Below, piece after piece: positions 25,909-34,172 of a DNA stretch of 64,000 bases. Under the pieces are notes generated by a model that saw nothing but the letters and a program-made list of their open reading frames with translations, was not told the DNA's origin and made no database searches. The position numbers and the translations under genes were made by a program. Position 1 is the stretch's first letter; each line of letters starts with the position of its first letter. The DNA is from JAOPZW01 sp963807305 (GTDB taxonomy: Bacteria; Actinomycetota; Thermoleophilia; Solirubrobacterales; Solirubrobacteraceae): assembly GCA_963807305.1 (NCBI GenBank), contig CAWEBN010000007.1, positions 62,001 to 126,000 of the forward strand. Direction: 5' to 3'.

Positions 25909-27147
25909 ATGCGATCGAGCATCGGCATCGTCGGCTCGGGAGTCTCGGGCCTGCACCTCGGACTGTTCCTGCGGGCCCACGATGTCCCCGTGACGATCTA
26001 CGCGGACAAGGAGCCCGATGCGATCCGGGCCGGCAAGCTGCTCAACACGGTGGCCCACCACCACCACACGCTCGAGCGCGAGCGCGCCCTGGGGGTCGAC
26101 CACTGGGACGTCGACGAGTACGGCTACGTCTGCCACCACCACTGCATCGCCGGCGAGGTGCGCTTCCGCGGCGACTTCGAGCACCCGTCGTCGGCCGTCG
26201 ACTACCGCGTCTACCTGCCGCGCCTGATGGAGGACTTCCAGGAGCGCGGAGGCGAGCTGGCCATCGTGCCCACCACGGGCCTCGAGGACATCGAGCGCCT
26301 CTCGCAGCGACACGACCTCATGGTCGTCGCGGTGGGCCGGCGCAGCGTCGACGAGCTCTTCGCGCGCCGCGACGACAAGTCGCCGTACGACCGTCCGCAG
26401 CGACGGCTGTCGGCCGGGATCTACAGCGGCATCGCCTACTCCGAGCCCAAGGGCGTGGGCGTGCACTTCGCCCCGGGCCACGGCGAGCTGCTCGAGCTGC
26501 CGATCTACTCGCACGACGGCTTCGCCACTGCGCTGCTCTTCGAGAACGTGCCCGGCGGCGCGCTCGAGCCGCTGGCCCACATGCGCTACGAGGACGACCC
26601 CGCCGCCTACGACCGGCTCGTGCTCGACACGCTGCGCACCTACTACCCGATGGCCGCCGAGCGCGTCGACCCCGCTTCCTTCGGGCTGTGGTCGGGGCGC
26701 GACCTGCTGCAGGGCGCGCTGACGCCGATCGTGCGCGAGGACTACGCGCGCCTGAGCAGCGGGCGCTACGCGCTCGCCATGGGCGACGCGCACACCGTGG
26801 TCGACCCGATGATGGGCCAGGGCGCGAACTCGGCGTCGTACTCGGCGTGGACGATCGGCGAGGCCATCGTGTCCGACCACGTCTACGACGAGCGCTTCTG
26901 CCACCGCGTCGCGCGCCGGCGCGAGGGCTTCGTCCACGGCGTCTCGGACTGGACCAACCTCATGCTCAACCCGCCGCCGCACGTCCAGGAGTTCCTCGGG
27001 GCGATGTCTCAGGACAAGGCGCTGTGCGACGAGTTCACGACGAACTTCAACGAGCCCGAACGCCAGGTCGACATCCTCGGCACGCCCGAGCGCACGCGCG
27101 CCTACCTGGCGCTGCGCGGCCAGGACCGCGAGTCGGCGGCGGTCTGA
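25909..27147 (+). CDS. Styrene monooxygenase-like FAD oxygenase (StyA family)
   Basis: This 412-residue flavoprotein has an N-terminal Rossmann motif GIVGSGVSGLHLGLFL and a late FAD-binding AMGDAHTVVDPMMGQGANSAS (about residue 290). LLNTVAHHHHTLERERALGVDHW and the overall length match StyA-like oxygenases, which epoxidise styrene or hydroxylate indoles using FADH2 from a StyB reductase. No StyB lies next to it; flavin reductases are at 12.0 and 50.3 kb. An EthD-domain gene follows after one base. The substrate is inferred only at the level of small aromatic or alkene. Confidence 0.8.
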   Translation: MRSSIGIVGSGVSGLHLGLFLRAHDVPVTIYADKEPDAIRAGKLLNTVAHHHHTLERERALGVDHWDVDEYGYVCHHHCIAGEVRFRGDFEHPSSAVDYRVYLPRLMEDFQERGGELAIVPTTGLEDIERLSQRHDLMVVAVGRRSVDELFARRDDKSPYDRPQRRLSAGIYSGIAYSEPKGVGVHFAPGHGELLELPIYSHDGFATALLFENVPGGALEPLAHMRYEDDPAAYDRLVLDTLRTYYPMAAERVDPASFGLWSGRDLLQGALTPIVREDYARLSSGRYALAMGDAHTVVDPMMGQGANSASYSAWTIGEAIVSDHVYDERFCHRVARRREGFVHGVSDWTNLMLNPPPHVQEFLGAMSQDKALCDEFTTNFNEPERQVDILGTPERTRAYLALRGQDRESAAV

Positions 27148-27148
27148 C

Positions 27149-27475
27149 ATGCACAGGCTGCTCGTTCTCTACCCGCCGCCGGCCGATCCGCAGGCCTTCC
27201 GCGACTACTACGAGGCCAACCACCTCCCGCTCGCCGCGCGCCTGCCCGGCCTGCGGGGCTACCGCTGGGGCTTCGACGTCACGGCGCTCGGCGCCGATTC
27301 GCCGTACTTCTGCGTCTTCCAGGCCGACTTCGACGACGCCGCCGCGCTCGATGCCGCGCTCGGCTCGCCGGAGGGCGAGGCGACCGCGGCGGACGTCCCC
27401 AACTACGCGACCGGGGGCGCTCTGCTCCTGCGCTACGACGTCCGCGAGGGCCAGCCGCCTACGCCGGATCGCTGA
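27149..27475 (+). CDS. EthD-domain protein
   Basis: This 108-residue alpha-beta barrel protein has LLVLYPPPADPQAFRDYYEANHLPLAARLPGLRGYRWGF, the typical EthD/dimeric ferredoxin-like opening with the conserved YYxxxHxPL. EthD proteins are needed for ether-degrading P450 activity or act as small cyclases or decarboxylases. The start ATG is one base after the StyA-like stop, so they are co-transcribed and probably act in one pathway. Confidence 0.8.
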   Translation: MHRLLVLYPPPADPQAFRDYYEANHLPLAARLPGLRGYRWGFDVTALGADSPYFCVFQADFDDAAALDAALGSPEGEATAADVPNYATGGALLLRYDVREGQPPTPDR

Positions 27476-28415
27476 GCAGCAGGGAGGCGCCGATGGCGCC
27501 TCCGAGGTCGCCCAGCGCGGCGACCTGGACCAGCGGCGGGTCGCCGTCGACGAAGAGGTGGGGCATCATCGCGTCGAGGATGCGCTTGGCGTAGGGCTCG
27601 CCGAGGCGAATGCCCAGGCCGCCGCCGATGACGATCGCGTCGACGTCGAGCACGTTCTGCACCGAGGCCACGCCCGCACCGAGCGCCGCGATGGCGTCGT
27701 CGATGAGCTCGACGGCCAGCTTGTCGTCGCGGTCCAGCGCGCGGGCCCAGATGCCGCTCGTGAGCCGGTCGCGACCGCGCTCCTTCATGATCTCGAAGAG
27801 GTCGGTCTTGGTCCCGCTCTTGTGCTTGGCGCGGGCGCGGATCTCCATCGACGCGCGGCCGGCGTAGGCCTCCATGCAGCCCTTGCGCCCGCACGTGCAG
27901 CGGGCCCCGTCGCGCCTGACGACGATGTGGCCGATCTCGCCGGCGGCCCCGCGGCCCAGCCATGGACGGCCGTCGAGGACGATGCCGCCGCCCACGCCGG
28001 TGCCCCAGAACACGCCCAGCAGCGAGCGGTACGGACGCCCGGCGCCCAGCAGCGCCTCGGCGTCGGTCGCCACCTGGACGTCGTTGCCCAGGGCCACGCG
28101 CGTGCCGAGCGCCTTGGACAGCTCGTCGGCCAGGGGGAAGCTGCCCTCCCAGTCGGGCAGGTTGCGCGCGCTGGTCACGGTGCCCTTCTCGCCGTCGACG
28201 TCCCCGGGGGAGCCGACCCCGACGCCGTCGAGCTCCGACGCTTGGACGCCGGCCGCCTTCGCCGCCTCGTCCAGCGCGCCGACCATGGCCGCCGCCACGT
28301 CGGACGGCCCGCCGCTGGACGGCGTGGGCACGCGGGTCTCGCCGCGCACCTCGTGGTCGGAGTCCACGATGACCGCCTGGATCTTCGTTCCGCCGAGGTC
28401 GATGCCGCCGCGCAT
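27459..28415 (-). CDS. ROK-family sugar kinase (glucokinase-like)
   Basis: This 318-residue ROK kinase has the phosphate motif GGIDLGGTKIQAVIVD, GVGVGSPGDVDGEKG, NDVQVATDAEALLG containing the catalytic Asp, GTGVGGGIVLDG, and the zinc signature GEIGHIVVRRDGARCTCGRKGCMEAYAG with His and three Cys. IVIGGGLG near the C-terminus completes the fold. Glucose is the commonest substrate for this type in actinobacteria, but N-acetyl sugars are possible. The 3' end overlaps the convergent EthD gene by 17 bases. Confidence 0.9.
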   Translation of the reverse strand: MRGGIDLGGTKIQAVIVDSDHEVRGETRVPTPSSGGPSDVAAAMVGALDEAAKAAGVQASELDGVGVGSPGDVDGEKGTVTSARNLPDWEGSFPLADELSKALGTRVALGNDVQVATDAEALLGAGRPYRSLLGVFWGTGVGGGIVLDGRPWLGRGAAGEIGHIVVRRDGARCTCGRKGCMEAYAGRASMEIRARAKHKSGTKTDLFEIMKERGRDRLTSGIWARALDRDDKLAVELIDDAIAALGAGVASVQNVLDVDAIVIGGGLGIRLGEPYAKRILDAMMPHLFVDGDPPLVQVAALGDLGGAIGASLLLSDPA

Positions 28416-28493
28416 GGCGCGAGCGTACCCGCCCGGGCCGGGACCGACCCACGACGCGGCGTTCACGGTCGAGGCCGCCTCTACGATGGGCAC

Positions 28494-29099
28494 GTGAGCG
28501 CGGATCCCTTCGCCGTCCTCGGCGTCGCCCCCGGCGCCTCCGGCGAGGAGGTCGCCGCCGCCTACCGGCGCCTGGCCAAGCGCTGGCACCCCGATCGCGC
28601 GGGCGGCCAGGACGCCGCGCGGCGCATGGCCGAGATCAACGCCGCCTACGACCTCGTGCGCTCCGAGCGCTGGCTGGAGCGCAGCGGGCGCGCCGCGCCG
28701 CCGGCCGAGCGCCCGCAGGCGCCGTCCGCGCCGCGTCCGCGCGCCGGCTGGTGGCTCTCGTCGCCGCTGCGGCGCGCGCTGGGCCGCGAGCTGCTGGGGG
28801 CCCTCGAGGAGGGCGAGGACGTGGCGATGGTGACGCCGACCTCGACGTGGGCCAGCCCGCAGGCGCTGCTGGCCGTCACCGACCGCCGTCTGCTCTGGCT
28901 GCTCGACGATGCGCCCACGCACCGGGTGCGCTCGCTGCGCTACCGCGACGTGGCCGATGTCCAGCAGCGCCTCGGCCGCCCGCTGCGCCGCTCGGCCGTC
29001 CTGCGCGTGCGCACCACCGGCGGGCGCCGGCTGAGCTTCGCCGAGCTGCGCCCCGCCACCGCCGCGGCCATCGCGCGGCGCGTGGCCGCCGGGGCCTGA
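28494..29099 (+). CDS. DnaJ-domain protein with C-terminal PH-like domain
   Basis: The protein has 201 residues. The N-terminal J domain (about 3-55) has DPFAVLGVAPGASGEEVAAAYRRLAKRWHPDRAGG, with the HPD motif needed to stimulate Hsp70. A Pro-rich linker follows, then a bacterial PH-like domain (about 100-195) with VTDRRLLWLLDDAPTHRVRSLRYRDVADV and LRVRTTGGRRLSFAEL. There is no Gly/Phe or zinc region, so it is not a general DnaJ. It may deliver an Hsp70 to a specific site. TACGAT at 28483-28488 just before GTG 28494 suggests a leaderless transcript. Confidence 0.82.
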   Translation: MSADPFAVLGVAPGASGEEVAAAYRRLAKRWHPDRAGGQDAARRMAEINAAYDLVRSERWLERSGRAAPPAERPQAPSAPRPRAGWWLSSPLRRALGRELLGALEEGEDVAMVTPTSTWASPQALLAVTDRRLLWLLDDAPTHRVRSLRYRDVADVQQRLGRPLRRSAVLRVRTTGGRRLSFAELRPATAAAIARRVAAGA

Positions 29100-29635
29100 G
29101 TCTCGACGCCCTGGTGCGCGAGGGCAAGGTTCGCCACGTCGCCGCCTCCAACGTCACGCCCGAGCGCCTGGAGGCGGCCATGGCCGCGAGCGAGCGTGAG
29201 GGGCTCGTGCGCTACGTCGCTCTGCAGCCGCACTACAACCTCGTCGAGCGCGGCTACGAGAACGGCCTGGCCGGGGTCTGCCGGCGCCACGACCTCGGCT
29301 GCCTGCCGTACTTCGCGCTGGCCAAGGGCTTCCTCACGGGCAAGTACCGCCCGGGGGCGGACGAGGTCCGCAGCGAGCGCGCGAAGGGCGCCCGCGCCTA
29401 CCTCGACGAGCGCGGCGAGCGCGTCCTGAGCGCCCTCGACGCCGCGGCGGCCGCCCACGAGGTGCCCGTTGCGGCGGCGAGCCTCGCCTGGCTGGCGGCG
29501 CGGCCGACCGTCGTCTCGCCGATCGCCAGCGCCCGGACGCCCGCGCAGCTGGCCGAGCTGATGGCGATGACCGACCTCGAGCTGACGGCGGACGAGTTGC
29601 GCGCGCTCGACGAGGCCGGCGCGCCCACGGCCTGA
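29100..29635 (+). pseudogene. Aldo/keto reductase, C-terminal half only
   Basis: Immediately after the DnaJ-like stop the sequence encodes LDALVREGKVRHVAASN, then ALQPHYNLVERGYENGL, LPYFALAKGFLTGKY and a C-terminal helix, which is the second half of an aldo/keto reductase barrel. The first half, with the catalytic Asp, Tyr, Lys and His, is absent. No convincing start or ribosome site precedes it. It is a truncated remnant, created by a deletion ending at about 29100 or by an assembly join. An intact paralogue lies at 62333-63346. Confidence 0.8.
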
Positions 29636-29663
29636 AGCCCGGCGCGCGCCGCCTGCCCCTGAA

Positions 29664-30455
29664 TCAGCGGTCGCGCAGGACCGGCGCGCCCTCGGCCAGC
29701 ACCGCGACCTCGGAGGGGGCGAGGACCTCGTGGTCTGCGCCCGCGCGGGCGCGCAGGCGCGCGAGGCTGAGCGTGCGGTCGGCGCCGGCCAGCACGACAT
29801 TGCCCGTGCGCCGGCCCGCGACCACCGCGCGCGGCGCGATGAGCACCACCTCGGCGAAGGCGTCGAGCAGGGTGGCCGCCTGGCGGCGCGCCGCACGCCC
29901 GGGCGGCGCGTCGATGATGTTCATGAGGTGCACGCCGCCGGAGCGCAGCACGCGGCGCACCTCGTGCTGGTACTCGACGGTCGTCAGGTGCGCCGGGACG
30001 ACGGGGCCCGCGAACGCGTCGGTCACCACCACGTCGGCGCTGCGCGCGGCGTGGCGGGCGAGCAGCTCGCGCCCGTCGCCCTCGCGCACGCGCAGCCCGG
30101 GCTCGGCGCCCAGGTCGAGCACGGTGCCCAGCGCGCGCAGGACGGCCGGATCGCTCTCGTAGGCCTCCGAGTGCGAGCCGGGGCGGGTGGCGGCGAGGTA
30201 GCGAGGCAGCACGCAGCCGCCGGCGCCGACGTGGACCGCGCGCAGCGGCGCGTCCGCGCGCCAGCCGAGGTCCAGGACGTCGGCGATCCAGCGCATGTAG
30301 GGAAAGTCCAGGTGGGTGGGGTCGGCACGGTCGACGACCGCCGCCTCCAGCCCGTCCACGAGCATGCGCGCCCGGCCGCCGTCGGCGGCGACGACGCGGA
30401 CCGAAGGCCCGCCCGCGGCGCGCGCCGCGCGCCGTCTCCCGCTGCGTCGAGACAT
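29664..30455 (-). CDS. Spermidine synthase-like methyltransferase-fold protein
   Basis: This 263-residue protein has the Rossmann motif APLRAVHVGAGGCVLPRYLAATRP, an acidic residue at AYESDPAVLRAL, and ADVVVTDAFAGPVVPAHLTTVEYQHEVRRVLRSGGVHLMNI, matching spermidine synthase-like proteins. The catalytic Asp region reads VTDAFAG, where true synthases have D-x-x-D/S-P, so polyamine synthesis is doubtful. Its ATG overlaps the stop of the upstream DUF2127 gene by one base, so the two form an operon. Confidence 0.78.
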   Translation of the reverse strand: MSRRSGRRRAARAAGGPSVRVVAADGGRARMLVDGLEAAVVDRADPTHLDFPYMRWIADVLDLGWRADAPLRAVHVGAGGCVLPRYLAATRPGSHSEAYESDPAVLRALGTVLDLGAEPGLRVREGDGRELLARHAARSADVVVTDAFAGPVVPAHLTTVEYQHEVRRVLRSGGVHLMNIIDAPPGRAARRQAATLLDAFAEVVLIAPRAVVAGRRTGNVVLAGADRTLSLARLRARAGADHEVLAPSEVAVLAEGAPVLRDR

Positions 30456-31309
30456 CAGGTGAGGCTGGCTTCTGGCGCCGTGCGCTCCAGCGCCCCCCAG
30501 CCGACGTCCTGCTCGCGGATCTCCTCGTCGGCGCGGGCCCCGCCGCGCAGGCCGAACAGCCGCTTGGCGTAGAGCAGGTAGGCCACCACCGCGACGTTGA
30601 TGACAAAGGCGAGGATCTTCAGCGGCGAGAGCCGGTTGGTCAGCTCGTAGACCTCGAGCGGCAGCAGCGACGCCGTGACGACGAAGGTCAGGTACTCGGC
30701 CCAGCGGCGCTGGTACCAGAGGCCGACCGCCTCGATGCCCTCGATCGCGGCGTAGGCGAGGATGACGAGGGCGAACAGGTGCAGCTTCGAGGACTGCAGC
30801 GTGAAGAGCTTGTCGATCTCGCCGAGCAGGCCATGATGGGCGTGCCCGCCGCCGGCCACGACGCCGCCCTGGAGGTCGGCGACGACGCGGTAGAAGCGAT
30901 CGCGGAAGCTCGCCCGGTGCGAGGCGAAGAGCAGGATCGCCAGGCCGAGGAGTCCGAGGACGAAGAAGTGCAGGGCCCGGTTGATCGCGATCAGGCGCAG
31001 GACGATCTTGTCGCGCAGCGGGCGTCCGCGCAGCGGCAGCTCGATCTCGTCGCGGTCGGGCGGGTCCTCGCGCGCGGGTGCCGTCGGCGGCGCCAGCGCC
31101 AGCCAGCTGTCGCAGCGCAGGCAGCGGTGCCAGCGCACGCCGTCCATCTCGCGCACGACGAGCGTGTCCTCGGGGCGCACGTGCGCGGCATCCAGGCCGA
31201 TGAGCTCGTGGCCCGCGATGCCGCACACCAGCAGCTCCCAGTGCAGGCGCGGGACGAAGCGAGCGGGGCGCGTACGGACGCCGGGCGCCGCAGCGGGGGC
31301 GTCGGCCAC
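30455..31309 (-). CDS. DUF2127 membrane protein with N-terminal zinc-ribbon-like region
   Basis: The protein has 284 residues. The N-terminal 85 residues are soluble with two Cys pairs or near-pairs (LLVCGIAGHE and WHRCLRCDSWLAL), suggesting metal binding. From residue 100, four membrane segments follow (RALHFFVLGLLGLAILLFA, KLHLFALVILAYAAIEGIE, YLTFVVTASLLPLEVYEL, ILAFVINVAVVAYLLY), which is the DUF2127 pattern. Function unknown. It is coupled to the downstream spermidine synthase-like gene (TGATG). Confidence 0.78.
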   Translation of the reverse strand: MADAPAAAPGVRTRPARFVPRLHWELLVCGIAGHELIGLDAAHVRPEDTLVVREMDGVRWHRCLRCDSWLALAPPTAPAREDPPDRDEIELPLRGRPLRDKIVLRLIAINRALHFFVLGLLGLAILLFASHRASFRDRFYRVVADLQGGVVAGGGHAHHGLLGEIDKLFTLQSSKLHLFALVILAYAAIEGIEAVGLWYQRRWAEYLTFVVTASLLPLEVYELTNRLSPLKILAFVINVAVVAYLLYAKRLFGLRGGARADEEIREQDVGWGALERTAPEASLT

Positions 31310-31325
31310 GCCCTGACGGTACCCG

Positions 31326-32369
31326 TTAGGAGGCGATCTGCTGCGTCTGGAGCGGCGCGCCGGCGAGGTCGAGGGCCTCGGCGATGAGCTCGTACGAGCG
31401 ACGGCGGGCGTCGTGGTCGTAGGTGATGCTGACCACGACGAGTTCGTCGGCGGCGTACTCCTCGGCCACCGCGCGCAGGCCGGCGGCCACGGTCTGCGGC
31501 GAGCCGACCACCGTGCGCCGGCCGGGCGGCATGGCGTCGAGCGCCTGGCCCTCGGACTGGAGGAAGCGCAGCGCCTTGTCGGGCTCGGGCACCGGGATCA
31601 GCCGGCCGCGGCGCAGCAGCATCATCGCCATCCGCGCGCTGGCGGCGAGGCGATGCGCCTCCTCGTCGGTGTCGGCGCAGATGGCCCACACGCCCACGGC
31701 CAGGTGGGGCGCCGGCGCGCGGCCGGTCTCGACGAAGTCCGTGCGGTAGCGCGCCGCGATCTGCGCGCCCGTCGGGTTGATGAAGTCCGCGAAGGCGTAG
31801 GGCAGGCCGAGCTCGGCCGCCCAGATCCCGCTCTGCGGCGAGGAGCCGAGCAGCCACGGCTCGGGCGCATGGGGCAGGCCGGGCAGGGCCGAGAGCCGCG
31901 CGAAGGGGTGGTCGTGCGGCAGGCGGTCCTCGAGCAGACCCAACAGCTCGGCCAGCTGGGTCGGGAAGTCGTCGGGGGCGGCCTGGCGGCGGTCGCGCTG
32001 CAGCGCGAAGGTCGTCATCGGGTCGGTGCCCGGAGCGCGGCCGATGGCGAGGTCGATGCGGTCGGGGAAGAGGCCGGCGAGGATGCTGAAGCTCTCGGCC
32101 ACCTTGAGCGGGCTGTAGTGGGGGAGCATCACGCCGCCGCTGCCCACGCGGATGCGCTCGGTGGCCATCGCGACCGGCCCGATCAGGACCTCTGGGCTCG
32201 GCCCGGCGAGCATGGTGCCGCCGTGGTGCTCGGCCAGCCAGTAGCGGTGGTAGCCGAGCTCGTCGGCCAGCCGCGCGAGGTCGAGCGTGTTGCGCAGCGC
32301 GTCGGCGCCGGTCGAGCCCTCGGAGACGGGGGATTGGTCCAGGACGCTGAGCACAAGCGGATTCGCCAT
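31326..32369 (-). CDS. LLM-class flavin-dependent oxidoreductase
   Basis: This 347-residue luciferase-like monooxygenase has LSVLDQSPVSEGSTGADAL at the N-terminus, YHRYWLAEHHGGTMLAG, RIRVGSGGVMLPHYSPLKVAESF and FPDRIDLAIGRAPGTDP, typical of the MsnO8-type FMN-dependent subgroup. It would use reduced FMN on a small organic substrate; F420 dependence is less likely from these motifs. ATG 32369 is the natural start and lies 60 bases from the divergent small secreted-protein gene. Confidence 0.88.
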   Translation of the reverse strand: MANPLVLSVLDQSPVSEGSTGADALRNTLDLARLADELGYHRYWLAEHHGGTMLAGPSPEVLIGPVAMATERIRVGSGGVMLPHYSPLKVAESFSILAGLFPDRIDLAIGRAPGTDPMTTFALQRDRRQAAPDDFPTQLAELLGLLEDRLPHDHPFARLSALPGLPHAPEPWLLGSSPQSGIWAAELGLPYAFADFINPTGAQIAARYRTDFVETGRAPAPHLAVGVWAICADTDEEAHRLAASARMAMMLLRRGRLIPVPEPDKALRFLQSEGQALDAMPPGRRTVVGSPQTVAAGLRAVAEEYAADELVVVSITYDHDARRRSYELIAEALDLAGAPLQTQQIAS

Positions 32370-32429
32370 TCCGCTTACGACGATAGCGGATGCGTTTGCG
32401 CCCTCGCCGCGGGGGAGAGATCAGCAGCC

Positions 32430-32798
32430 ATGCGACGTCTGCTCCTCATTCTGGCCTGCGCCGCCGCGCTGTGCGCGCCGGCCTCGATGGCCGAAGGCGT
32501 GCCGGTGGCCAAGCGTTGCGCCGGCTCGGTCAAGGTGCATTCGGTCCTGGCCGGCTCCATCAGGACGACGAAGGTCTCGTGCACGGCCGGCAAGGCGCTC
32601 ATTCACAGCCTGCTCAGCCGGGTGGGGTCGAGCCCGTCGTGCCGCCGCGCGGCCGATCGGCCGCCGCCGGCGACGGGCTGCGTCGTCTCGGGCTATCACT
32701 GCTTCCGCAGGCGCAGCCCCGACTACTGCGCGACCACGAGCGGCAAGCTCGTGCAGTGGCGCGAGCGCCACCTGCTCCTGGGCGCGCCGCCGCGGTGA
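32430..32798 (+). CDS. Small secreted Cys-containing protein, unknown
   Basis: This 122-residue protein has a signal peptide (MRRLLLILACAAALCAPASMA) and a basic mature part. The mature region has five Cys (KRCAGSV, VSCTAGK, PSCRRA, TGCVVSGYHCFRR, PDYCATTSG), probably in disulfides. The middle pattern GCVVSGYHC is common in small exported actinobacterial proteins. No family was recognised. agaga upstream is a weak ribosome site. Confidence 0.6.
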   Translation: MRRLLLILACAAALCAPASMAEGVPVAKRCAGSVKVHSVLAGSIRTTKVSCTAGKALIHSLLSRVGSSPSCRRAADRPPPATGCVVSGYHCFRRRSPDYCATTSGKLVQWRERHLLLGAPPR

Positions 32799-32935
32799 GC
32801 TGGACCCCGATGGCCTGTCGTCCTGAGCGGCGGGCGCTTCGCCTCGGCCGTGTTGTGAGAGTCGGCACCCGCGCATGAGCCCGCTGCGAGCGCGGTGAGG
32901 ACGACGAGCCTCCCTGCCCGCATGGCCGCGGGACT

Positions 32936-33835
32936 CTATGTCTGGGCCGGCGGTCCGGGCGCGGCCGCGTAACGGGCTTCGAGGCGCTGGATCTCCGGCA
33001 GCCCGATGAGGTCGGTGAAGCCCGGGAAGGACAGCGCGTCGTCGTCGGGCGGCTTCCCGCTGCGCCGCAGGTCCGCCAGCGCCTGCTGGACCGCCGCGGT
33101 CGCCGCGAGCAGGGCGGTCAGCGGGCACAGGACGAGCCGGAAGCCGAGCTCGCGCAGGCGCGGGAGCTCGAGCAGCGGCGTGCGGCCGCCTTCGACGGCG
33201 TTGAACAGCAGCGGTGTGTCCGGGAATGCCTGCGCCACCGCCGCGACCTCGGCCTCGCTCTCGGGCGCCTCGACGAAGAGGACGTCGGCTCCGGCGTCGC
33301 GGTAGCGCCGGGCGCGCTCGAGCGCGGCGTCGAGGCCCTCGACCGCACGCGCGTCGGTGCGCGCGATGATGATCAGGTCCGGCGAGCGACGCGCCTCGAC
33401 CGCGGCATGGACCTTCTCGACCATCTCGCCGGCCGCGATGAGCTGCTTGCCCTCGAGATGCCCGCATCGCTTCGGCGAGAGCTGATCCTCGAGGTGCAGC
33501 CCGGCCGCACCGGCGGCCTCGTACGCGCGAACGGTGCGCGCGACGTTGATGGGATTGCCGTAGCCGTCGTCGGCGTCGGCGATGAGCGGGACGTCGACGG
33601 CTTCGGCCAGACGGCGCGCCTGGTCGGCCATCTCGGCGAAGGACAGCAGCCCGACGTCGGGTTGTCCCAGCAGCGAGGCCGACGCGCCGAAGCCGGTCAT
33701 GTACACGGCGTCGAAGCCCGCCTGCGCGACCAGCCGCGCGGAGAGCGCGTCATACGCGCCGGGCGCGACGACGGGCTCGGTTCCGGCCAGCAGCTCTCGC
33801 AGCCGTCCGGGGCCGCGGTGGTCCTGGGCGAGCAT
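32936..33835 (-). CDS. Isocitrate lyase/PEP mutase superfamily enzyme
   Basis: This 299-residue TIM-barrel enzyme has VVAPGAYDALSARLVAQAGFDAVYMTGFG, PLIADADDGYGNPINVARTVRAYEAAGAAGLHLEDQ with the metal-binding Asp-Asp pair, SPKRCGHLEGK containing the catalytic Cys of lyases (KKCGH type), and IIARTDARAVEG. It is close to methylisocitrate lyase and oxaloacetate decarboxylase-like proteins. Because the Cys is present, C-C bond lysis is more likely than P-C mutase chemistry. An 8-bp inverted repeat lies 20 bases upstream. Confidence 0.87.
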   Translation of the reverse strand: MLAQDHRGPGRLRELLAGTEPVVAPGAYDALSARLVAQAGFDAVYMTGFGASASLLGQPDVGLLSFAEMADQARRLAEAVDVPLIADADDGYGNPINVARTVRAYEAAGAAGLHLEDQLSPKRCGHLEGKQLIAAGEMVEKVHAAVEARRSPDLIIIARTDARAVEGLDAALERARRYRDAGADVLFVEAPESEAEVAAVAQAFPDTPLLFNAVEGGRTPLLELPRLRELGFRLVLCPLTALLAATAAVQQALADLRRSGKPPDDDALSFPGFTDLIGLPEIQRLEARYAAAPGPPAQT

Positions 33836-34172
33836 GCGGCGGACTGTATCCGTCGGTCCCGCCGGGGCGGGACGTGCCCAAATGAATCTCCGGGACACGG
33901 TTCATGAATGCTCTAGAACATCGGTTATGTAAAGCGCGAACGAGGTCCGGCGAGGAAACCGGCGCCGACACCCGACTTTCGGTCAGGACGCGCACGGATG
34001 GCGACGGCCGTCCCGCGAGTACGCGCGCTGCAGCCGGTCCTGAGACGCAGCCCGGTGCGAGCACGGCTGAACGGCGTCGAGCGCCACGAACGGCGGTGTC
34101 GACCTCGATCTCCGGTCAGGTACGTCTGCAAACGGCGCGTGAAAGCGACGGCCTCTCGTCCGTTGACCAGAT
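33836..34172. other. Intergenic stretch with local AT-rich dip
   Basis: No gene is supported here. The stretch at about 33880-33935 is unusually AT-rich for this genome (for example ttcatgaatgctctagaac), suggesting promoters for the divergent genes. ATGAA and TTCAT form an imperfect inverted repeat around 33881-33905. The remainder has open frames without coding character. Confidence 0.4.
33856..33873. promoter_or_regulatory. Perfect inverted repeat upstream of the PEP mutase-family gene
   Basis: GTCCCGCC and GGCGGGAC flank two bases, forming a perfect 8-bp palindrome 20 bases before the ATG at 33835 (minus strand). Position and symmetry suit an operator. It could instead be an RNA hairpin in the leader. 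Confidence 0.35.

Noticed and set aside
32723..32923. Minus-strand 66-residue frame with a signal-like start (MRAGRLVVLTALAAG)
   Set aside because: It overlaps the end of the small secreted-protein gene and its second half is Arg/Pro-rich and out of keeping. It might be a real small lipoprotein, but support is too weak.
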